From contig OX442314.1 in NCBI GenBank assembly GCA_949358305.1, forward strand, positions 61,079,369 through 61,143,368: DNA of 64,000 nt, read 5' to 3'. Each line of letters starts with the position of its first letter. Position 1 is the stretch's first letter. Origin of the DNA: Strigamia acuminata. Lineage: Eukaryota; Arthropoda; Chilopoda; Geophilomorpha; Linotaeniidae. The notes under the pieces are model-generated. The model was not told where the DNA came from, made no database searches, and saw nothing but the letters and a program-made list of their open reading frames with translations. The translations under genes and the position numbers were made by a program. Positions 56,662 through 64,000 of the stretch are shown one piece after another.

Positions 56662-58032
56662 ATGTCAACGAATCATTCGCCCGCGATCGAAATGGCGCAG
56701 AACGGACCAGTCGTGGCCGGTCCCGGCGCCAAACGAGACATCCTCAACCTCGTCGGCCTCGCCAAACCGCCCAAACTGTCCCAATCTCAGCGCCGCACGC
56801 TGGAAAAAGCGAAAAACTTCGCCATGCTGCAAAGCGTCGAATCCCTCGAGAAGAAACGAGCGATCGCGCTGCAACTCTCGCACCAGAGGACTCTCCAACG
56901 CAGCCAGGCCGTCCTGCTCATGTGCAGGATATACGTCGGAAACATCAGTTTCGACGTCACCGAAGACCCGATCCGGAAATCGTTCTCGTCGTTCGGGCCG
57001 ATCAAAACGATAAACATGTCGTGGGACGCCGCGCTGCACAAACACAAAGGATTCGCCTTCATCGAGTACGAGATTCCCGAAGCCGCGCAACTCGCGCTCG
57101 AACAGATGAACGGCGCGGTCATCGGAGGGCGGAACATACAGGTTGGAAGACCGACTAACATCCCGCAAGCGCAGCCAATCATCGACGAGATAATGCGCGA
57201 AGCGGGAAATTACAACCGGATTTACATTACGTCGGTGCACCATGGCGTGGGAGAAGACGATATTAAGACTGTTTTCGGCGCATTCGGGACGATCAAAACG
57301 TGTTTTTTAGCGCAAAATGGGGTTTTAGGGAGGCATAAGGGTTACGGATTTATAGAATACGCGACGCCACAAGCCGCGCAAGATGCGATTTGCTCTATGA
57401 ATTTATTTAATCTCGTTGGACAGAATTTATTCGTGGGGAAAGCCATTTTGCCGCCCGTTGCGTGCGCGGTTCCCGGAGCCGCCGCCGCTGCCGCTGCTGT
57501 CGCGGCGGCCGCGGCGTGCGCGCTGATTGGTGAGAAGAAGATTTGTATTTCTCCTCCGAAGCTCGTGATACCGAAATTGGGGGCTTTGCCGAGCGAGAGT
57601 GTGTCTGTGGCGTCTGTGGTGAAGAAATTAGAGGTGGAATTGCCGCAGACTTTGGAGCAGCAAGAGGATTTGGTGATTAAAGGGAAAAGCGCGAGGAATA
57701 TGGTGATGCATAAGTTGCGACGGAGCGCGGAGTCGAGGGTAATTGTGCTTAAGAATATGGTCGGGGTTGAGGATTTGGATGAGAATTTGAGTCGGGAAGT
57801 GACGGAGGAGTGTGCGCGCTATGGGAGTGTTAGTGGTGTGATAATTTATCAAGAGAGGGAGTCGGAGGATGATGGGGCTGGGGTTTGCGTTAAGATTTTT
57901 GTGGAGTTTGCGCGGAGTTCGGAGGCGGAGAAGGCGATAGTGGGGTTGGATAAGAGGTATTTTGGAGGGAGGATTATTAAGGCTCAAGTGTATGATCAAC
58001 ACATGTTTGATGTGAATTATCTGTCTGGTTAG
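56662..58032 (+). CDS. Intronless PUF60 / half pint-like splicing factor (probable retrogene)
   Basis: 456 residues from the first in-frame ATG. RRM1 at about 88-163 (CRIYVGNISF ... HKGFAFIEYE), RRM2 at 185-260 (RIYITSV ... HKGYGFIEY), an alanine run at 273-286, then a C-terminal UHM domain at 358-445 with the RXF motif (KRYFGGR) and KIFVEF. PUF60 binds polypyrimidine tracts and acts with U2AF in 3' splice-site choice. The N-terminal domain and central linker are shorter than in vertebrate PUF60. There are no introns, although neighbouring genes have many, and the copy is clearly diverged but fully open, so an old functional retrogene is likely. The poly(A) signal AATAAA is at 58060-58065. 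A CCAAT box and a MITE lie upstream, and inverted repeats flank it. Confidence 0.9.
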   Translation: MSTNHSPAIEMAQNGPVVAGPGAKRDILNLVGLAKPPKLSQSQRRTLEKAKNFAMLQSVESLEKKRAIALQLSHQRTLQRSQAVLLMCRIYVGNISFDVTEDPIRKSFSSFGPIKTINMSWDAALHKHKGFAFIEYEIPEAAQLALEQMNGAVIGGRNIQVGRPTNIPQAQPIIDEIMREAGNYNRIYITSVHHGVGEDDIKTVFGAFGTIKTCFLAQNGVLGRHKGYGFIEYATPQAAQDAICSMNLFNLVGQNLFVGKAILPPVACAVPGAAAAAAAVAAAAACALIGEKKICISPPKLVIPKLGALPSESVSVASVVKKLEVELPQTLEQQEDLVIKGKSARNMVMHKLRRSAESRVIVLKNMVGVEDLDENLSREVTEECARYGSVSGVIIYQERESEDDGAGVCVKIFVEFARSSEAEKAIVGLDKRYFGGRIIKAQVYDQHMFDVNYLSG

Positions 58033-58185
58033 ATAGGTAAATAAGTTGTATTTTGTGATAATAAATTTATTGATTTTTTTTGGGTTTTTCAATGGTGGAA
58101 ATTTAATTTCTTTTGTTTTTGAACCAAACGTTCAAATTTTTTGTTATAAAATTCATTCTGGAACCAAAATAATTCATTTTTGGTC

Positions 58186-58607
58186 AATAAATCAAATTCC
58201 AATTTGCTGAACATATATTTCCCAGGTTTTATAACTACCGGTACCGAATCTTTTTTCTTTTCTTTATTATCTCATTTATTATAAAAAAAAAAAAATATAT
58301 CATTTACGTAATATTTATCATCAATAATCAATAATATCTACTTTAGAATTTCGACGACATACGACACAAAACAAAAAAAATCAACCAATAAAAGATATGG
58401 CCATCCCATAACGAAACGTGGTTTGGAAAACCCGGGATAGAATAAACGAATCAGAAATACGAGGAAACGGTGGCGCCAAACTCGATGTGGTTTCTCATTC
58501 TCAACATTTTGATTGTTCCAGAACTAAAACAAAGAAGAAAAAATACATTTAAGTACGATTGACCAACAAAAGAAAACCGCCAATTTTTAAAAACAATTTT
58601 TCCACCG
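58186..58607 (-). repeat. Right arm of the large inverted repeat
   Basis: Inverted counterpart of 55525-55929. On the minus strand it begins with a block near GGAAAAATTGTTTTT and ends at AATTTGATTTATT. The arm lies between the PUF60-like gene and the next gene, so part of it may serve as promoter sequence for that gene. Confidence 0.85.
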
Positions 58608-58801
58608 TTCTGATTGGTTCAGATCAAACCGAAACCATAAATAAAAACGGGAAAATCCCGTTATTTGAAATCAGTCAGATTAACACTTGTTTTCGAGGCT
58701 ACCAACTCTTCTTATCACGGTACGAACGATTTATCATTTATTATTCTATTATTCCTCACTACAATCAATTTTAGTCGACGATTTTAACCATTTCAACCGC
58801 A
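58608..58801 (+). promoter_or_regulatory. Probable promoter region of the methyltransferase-like gene
   Basis: Unique sequence with an ATTGG (CCAAT box) near 58613 and a CGGGAAAATCCCG palindrome near 58648, ending at the ATG context CCGCAATG. No clear TATA box. Confidence 0.35.
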
Positions 58802-60448
58802 ATGTGCGAAAACATATTCCAACGAGCAATGGCGACCATCACGGACAAAGGCGAGCACTTCGACGACGCAATCCGCGAAATAAAACTCGCGTACAACGGG
58901 CGCAACATCAACACGGAGTCCGCGAGCAACCTCGACTTCAGCCGACTGAGCATCAGGTGCGCGTACGTATACCGCCACTTCACCTGCATCGTAATCATGA
59001 CGCGCAGACTGTGGGGCCGAGTGTACGAGGCGCGCACCGAGGTTCAATCGTGGGTGAAGTCGATCAAGGCGCGGAAAAGCGTCGACGTGTGCAGTTTGGG
59101 GGGCGGACCCGGCACGGATTTAATCGCCTTCAAATTGTTTTTAAAACTCAACAAGATAGCGAATGTGAGAGTAAACGGGGTGGTTTTTGACAAATACGTC
59201 GAGTGGGAAGACGTTTGCGGGCGGTTGGTGTCGCAGTTCGGAAGCAACAACGCGAACGAGGTTTTTCGGGTAGATTACAAACGTTTCGGCGTGTTCGACG
59301 AACCGGTTCGGAACGACGTGGCGAGCGCCATCGAGCGGGCGGATGTCGTGTCGATCGTCAAGTTCGTCAGTGCTGTGGGATACGACAGAGGGCGAATCAG
59401 AGTTGCAATGGCGGTACATGTTGAACAAAAATTATTCTAAATTATTATATTATTATTTAAATATTTTTTGTTTGGTTAGAAATTACTGAAATTTGTCAAA
59501 AATAAAGCTCTCGTGATTTTTGTGGACAACAGCGACGGAGAGTACGCCGAATTGATGAAGATGGCCGCCGTCAGCGAGAACCTGCGCTTGATCGGAGAAG
59601 TATGTTGGTCAATGTGGTTTCCAGTGGCAAATTATTGTATTTTGCATCAGTCAAAGGGGCAAAGGGGGTAGCCAATCGCAAAAATTGTCTACGAGATTTT
59701 GAAATCCTTGAAGATTTCATGAGATTTCAAGGATTTTGAAATCCAAAATCTCTGCCTGTACGAGATTTCCAGCTCGATTTTGCTCGAGGGAGTAGCCAAT
59801 GCTGGAAATCTTGTACAGGCAAAGATTTTGGATTTCAGAATCCTTATGAAATCCTGGAAATCTTATAAATTTTCTTGCAAATTGTCGCAATTTCTAGCAA
59901 AATATTTTAAGAAACCCACGTGAAATCCTGAGAAATCCTTGTGGAATCCTGAAAGCTGTAGCAAATCCCTGAAATCTTCGAAATCTTTCAAATCTCATGA
60001 AATCCTGGAAATCCTGAAAATCTTATAAATTGTCTTGTAAATTCTAGCAAAATCGAGCTGGAAATCTCGCACAGGCAAAGATTTTGGATTTAAAAATCCT
60101 TGAAATCTCATGAAATCTTCTAGGATTTCAAAATCTTGTACACGATTTTTGCGATTGGTTACCCATCGACGCGAGGTGGAGTCGATCGTGATCGGTTGGC
60201 CGCAAGACCATCCTTGCGGTGTGTATAGTGTGAACACAAGTGTGAACCTAGCTTTAATGCGCCACTGGTGGTAATTTTGGTAATTAAAAAAAGAAATTAT
60301 TGTGTCTTTTTACCAGTTATCGCGTAAGAAAATGAGAGTTCCAGCCGGCGAGAGAAGAGAAATGGATAAGGATCTATACAAGAACTATGCGGTCCTCAAA
60401 AAAATGCAATGTTTTCGGCCTGCGTTTGGATTAAGAATTAACCGTTAA
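58802..60448 (+). CDS. Methyltransferase-like protein with a GGGPGTD motif
   Basis: Three exons, 58802-59413, 59480-59599 and 60317-60448, all phase 0 with GT-AG introns, for 287 residues. The segment VDVCSLGGGPGTD (residues 94-106) resembles motif I of class I SAM-dependent methyltransferases, the loop that holds SAM. VFDKYVEW about 40 residues on could be the acidic motif II region. ALVIFVDNSDGEY in exon 2 looks like a central strand. The N-terminal 80 residues are helical. The C-terminus is basic (LSRKKMRVPAGERR). The substrate cannot be inferred. No close named family comes to mind, so the call rests on motif I and the alternating strand/helix pattern. Confidence 0.8.
59666..60164. mobile_element. 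Foldback element (MITE) in intron 2 of the methyltransferase-like gene
   Basis: About 499 bp with terminal inverted repeats of roughly 115 bp, starting GGGTAGCCAATCGCAAAAAT and ending in the complement (ATTTTTGCGATTGGTTACCC). The arms are rich in GAAATCCTTGAAATCTCATG blocks, and a partial internal copy (GAGTAGCCAATGCTGG) lies near 59790. No ORF and no certain target duplication were seen. Confidence 0.75.
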
Positions 60449-61300
60449 GCAATTTTATCACGATTTTAAACGAGTTTTAACGTGTAATGTTTTTAACGCG
60501 TAATTGGGAATTATTAAAAAAAAAATATTTTTTTAAGTTTGATTTTGTAAAGACGTTGTACATTAAAAAAATGTGGGAATCTTGTTTGAATTTGCCGCCG
60601 TCGTGAATCGACACGAGATGTCGCTGGGAACAAATCTATTTGAAAACGGATTTATGGTCTGGGGTTCATCTCGCAGACCTTTCTGAGGAGGAAAAAAATT
60701 AAAAATTATTTTTCTTGAAAATATTTGGTTCGGAAAATTTCTAAAAGACAAAGTACGATTTCACGCGAACTTCAAAAACTTCATTTTTCCACCACCGTGT
60801 GGCAGCAACTTCCCCCAAAACAATCGCTATGATGAATCATCCGTCTCATTACGAAAAAAAAACCACCGAAACAAACGACGATCAAAAAGAAACAAACAAA
60901 ATGACAAACCACACAAAACAAGATCGTTAAATCTCGTTCACCTCGCCATTTATTTCGATTTTCCTCCGGCACACCTCACACGACACCAAATCCCAAATTA
61001 CCCAGCATTCCCCCGCTTCCCTCTACTTTCCTCGTAGCCTCACATTCGACTAGTCCGTTTACTCTCGCTACCAAAACTGATCAATAAATACGAAAAATTT
61101 TCCATTCACATCTTTGATTCCCTCTCACACATCGCAACCATTAATTCCGCCCCGAAAAACCTAAAAATCCACTAAAATCCCCACGAAAAAAAAAAAAAAT
61201 CTTTTTAATTCCTCTATCTGTTTTCCATCGAGCATTTCTCACCGAGCTTGGAATCATGCCGCGCCACGTCGGGTCGGCATCTTGACGTTTAAACTCGAAA
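60449..61300. other. Spacer leading into a GC-rich island
   Basis: No gene recognised. AT-rich to about 61100. From 61230 the sequence becomes GC- and CpG-rich, as in the promoter-like islands elsewhere in the window. Confidence 0.4.
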
Positions 61301-61373
61301 ATGTCCGCGACAGCAACGAGCCACGCCAACGACAAAGCAGCTATCGCTCGTCCGACGGAGGGACACGCAAATC
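61301..61373 (+). CDS. Possible first coding exon of a downstream gene
   Basis: An ATG in a good arthropod context (CGAAAATG) opens 24 codons (MSATATSHANDKAAIARPTE and four more), ending at the strong donor ATC|GTGAGT (GT at 61374). The CpG-rich surroundings support a promoter nearby. No partner exon was found before the window end, so it stays a candidate. Confidence 0.3.
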
Positions 61374-62500
61374 GTGAGTAAATTTCGCCCGCGATCGTTC
61401 CATATGCAAGCGCGCGCGAGTCATGCCGCCCCCGCACCGATCGCAATTAGACAATGGCGCATGCTCGCGAGCGCCTGTTCGCGTCGTGCGATGGATTTTT
61501 AACGATTGCGGACGGAGTGGACGAGGGCAGTGTGATTTTGGGCGTTTTGTGAGTATTGGGGGGGTCAAAGGGTCGTGTGGCATGCACCTGCCGCTCGGTG
61601 GGGGGATGATGCCATGATGCCATTCACGGCGCGCCGTGCGCTTCCATTGTATTTCGACCGTGTGGCAGTGAGGGTGAGTGAGGTGTCTCTAAAACCTGAT
61701 TGATTCCGAGTTGGTTTGGTTTTGCTAATAAGACGGATGATTTCGTTTTTGTTTGATTGTTTTTTGTGGAAATAATTAACAAAATGGATAAAACATGGTG
61801 TCGATTTAGTTGAACATGATTTTTTTGGGATTTCATATATTTTTTTTTAATTTTTTTTTTAATTTTTTTAAATTTGAGATTTGGCCTAGTTACAAGATGA
61901 ACTAAATCAAGGATTTGTCAAACAGGATATATGGAATTTGGAGATTTTCTTTTCAGTTTTTTATAGATTAAAATAAAATTGTATGTTTTAAATTATTGAG
62001 CGATTTATCGTTTTAAAAAAATCATGTTTTACATCCCTAGTCAAAACAATTTTCATCTTTGATCTTTGTTTATCTTTTACGACTCTGGAACTTAGAAATT
62101 CAGAAAAATTTCCATTTTTTCTTCAAAAAAAATTAAAAAAAAAATTTAAATTAAAAAAATTAAAAAAAAGCTAACCGAACAACAAAGAGGGGAAGAAGCC
62201 CCCCTTTTGATTTCAACATTTATTTTTTTTTAACTCATTATATGTTCTCATATGAAAGTCTGCTTTGGTCTTGCGGAGTAACGGTTTCTAGCGGTCTTAA
62301 GTTTAGTATTCGTAAGCAGTTTCCTACGTTGGAAATCAGTCTGCCCCTAGAAATTTTGCCAACAGAAAAAACTGCTACTCACAAATTTCATTCCGGTCGG
62401 TTAGCATCTGCTAGTGGATGACCAGGGGCAGGTTAAGCTTTTTCGGGACTCTAGACAAATTTTGTTTTGGGCCCCTTATAGAAAAATTAAAGATGTTTAA
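61374..62500. other. Unannotated spacer
   Basis: GC-rich to about 61680, then AT-rich. An inverted pair CTGCCCCT / AGGGGCAG (62342-62349, 62424-62431) brackets 74 bases of unique sequence. Nothing else is supported. Confidence 0.4.
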
Positions 62501-62509
62501 TTATTTCTT

Positions 62510-63420
62510 TGTCTAAAATTGGAATTTGTGGCCTAAAATCGGAATTTGTGGGCCAAAATTGGATTTTTTGGGCCAAAATTGGATTTTTTGGGCCAAAATT
62601 GGATTTTTTGGCCTACAATTGGTTATTTTTTGCTTAAGATTGGATTTTTTGGCTTACAATTGGTTATTTTTTGCCTAAGATTGGATTTATTTGGCCTAAA
62701 ATTGGATTTTTTTGGCCTAAAATTGGATTTATTTGATCTAAAATTGGATTTTTTTTGTCTGAAAGTGAATGTTTTTGGTCTAAAATTGAATGTTTTGGCC
62801 TAAAATTGGATTTTTATGGCTAAAAGTGTATTATTTTGGCCTAAAATTGGATTTTTTGGCCTAAAATTGGATTTTTTGGCCTAAAATTGGATTTTTTGGC
62901 CTAAAATTGGATTTTTTTTGTCTAAAAGTGAATGTTTTTGGTCTGAAATTGTGTTTTATGGCCCAAAATTAAGTTTTTGGGCCTAAAATTAGATTTTTTT
63001 GGCTAAAATTAGATTTATTGGGCTAAAATTAGATTTTTATGGCTAAAAGTGTATTATTTTGGTCTAAAATTGTTTTTTTTTTACCTAAAATTTGATTTTT
63101 TGGCCTAAAATTGTGTTTTTTTTGCCTAAAATTGTGTTTTTTAGCCCAAAATTAAGTTTTTGGGCCTAAAATTAGATTTTTTGGGCTAAAATTATATTAT
63201 TTTGGTCTAAAATTGTTTTTTTTTTACCTAAAATTTGATTTTTTGGCTTAAAATTGTGTTTTTTAGCCCAAAATTAAGTTTTTGGGCCTAAAATCAGATT
63301 TTTTGGGCTAAAATTATATTATTTTGGTCTAAAATTGTTTTTTTTGGCCTAAAATAGCATTATTTCGGTCTAAAATTCTTTTTTTTTTGGCCTAAAATTG
63401 TATATTTTGGCCTAAAACCA
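62510..63420. repeat. 20-21-bp minisatellite GGCCTAAAATTGGATTTTTT
   Basis: More than forty degenerate copies with variants such as GGTCTAAAATTG and GGGCTAAAATTAGA. The reverse complement (AATTTTAGGCC) relates it to the TTTTAGACC arrays at 27-30 kb. Confidence 0.9.
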
Positions 63421-64000
63421 AATTGTTGTGTCCTTTTTCTAACAAACGACCCCAAATCGACACGCTCACAAAAGTCGAAACTACCTAATGTCGCCACATC
63501 CCCACCCCCAGACAGAGACAGGTTATTATTGGGGCTCACCGCACTCCACCTTGCTGAGGGTGCGTGGTTGCATAAGAGGGAATGAGGTAATGGGGTCGCA
63601 AGGAGGAAGTAAAAATCACATGTTGGGGAGTTTGTTTGCCCTTGACAAAGGGATAGAGGGAGCGTTGCACTGACCCAATTTGCAACCCTCACAGCAACCA
63701 GTGTCAAACCACCAACTGCCCTTGCCAATTCCCATTGGCTTTGGTGGTCAAGGCCAAACAGAAAAGAAACAAAATTTTATTTTTAAAAAAATTTTTCTTT
63801 TTGATTTTTCTTAATGAGTGTGATAACATGTCTGACTTTTGACCTTGGTTCCCTTTCTGTACTCTGACCTTCCACATTTCCTCAAGATGCAACTGCAAGT
63901 CTGCAACACCCCACATGCTGAATAATGCAGGAAAAAGGTGGATAAATTGGTGGAATATAGTTTGGATATAGACCACCATTGTTTTTGAGGTTATTTCTAA
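63421..64000. other. Unannotated unique sequence at the right edge
   Basis: Mixed-composition DNA without tandem repeats. The open frames on either strand are short and overlapping, and none looks like a protein I know. Confidence 0.4.

Overview
The window is nuclear DNA from a eukaryote, most probably an arthropod. The evidence is spliced genes with GT-AG introns (many of them short and AT-rich), a HAND transcription factor, a TSP1-trypsin protease, a proteasome Rpt1 gene and Ty3-type LTR retrotransposons. The exact group cannot be read from this sequence. No rRNA or tRNA gene and no bacterial signal was found. All exon boundaries and motif matches were read by eye; no search or alignment program was run.

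Layout. 1-3711: the 5' part of a minus-strand Ty3-type element that runs off the left edge (LTR 2015-3711, tRNA-Gln primer site, at least 2 kb of non-coding leader). 3712-7680: decayed DNA ending in Ty3 and Ty1/copia relics. 7681-22060: a complete young minus-strand Ty3 element (Element 1; 1,745-bp LTRs, gag, pol, extra ORF3). 22061-26424: a five-exon secreted serine protease with two TSP1 repeats (minus), with introns full of satellite DNA. 26425-30780: minisatellite-rich spacer. 30784-35129: the HAND gene (minus, two exons) head-to-head with a small multi-pass membrane protein gene (plus, four exons). 36380-37009: a small unidentified coiled-coil gene (minus). 37163-50565: a second complete young Ty3 element (Element 2, plus; 998-bp LTRs, 4-bp target duplication, gag, pol, spliced ORF3), inserted about 150 bp upstream of that gene's start codon. 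50969-55022: Rpt1/PSMC2 (minus, ten exons, 436 codons). 55525-58607: an intronless PUF60/half pint-like gene between roughly 400-bp inverted repeats. 58802-60448: a three-exon methyltransferase-like gene. 60449-64000: a GC-rich promoter-like island, a possible first exon, and another minisatellite.

The most interesting material is in the two intact elements. They belong to different lineages (tRNA-Gln versus tRNA-Pro priming, unrelated LTRs) but share an architecture. Gag and pol are joined by a canonical -1 frameshift signal (A AAA AAC plus a downstream hairpin). A long ORF3 sits where env would be, has no signal peptide or membrane segment that I can see, and begins exactly at a splice acceptor (AG|ATG), downstream of its own candidate TATA box, leader exon and intron. 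The ORF3 proteins match no family I recognise; one has a cysteine-rich zinc-binding-like module. Each element also has a one-base frameshift in an A5 run in the integrase region.

Other observations: AGATGGCGC (CTCF-like) motifs concentrated in LTRs and in a perfect inverted repeat; TTTTC-N4-GAAAA palindromes arrayed in the leader of the truncated element; RFX X-box palindromes in Element 1; and a related group of 20-30-bp minisatellites filling most introns and spacers.
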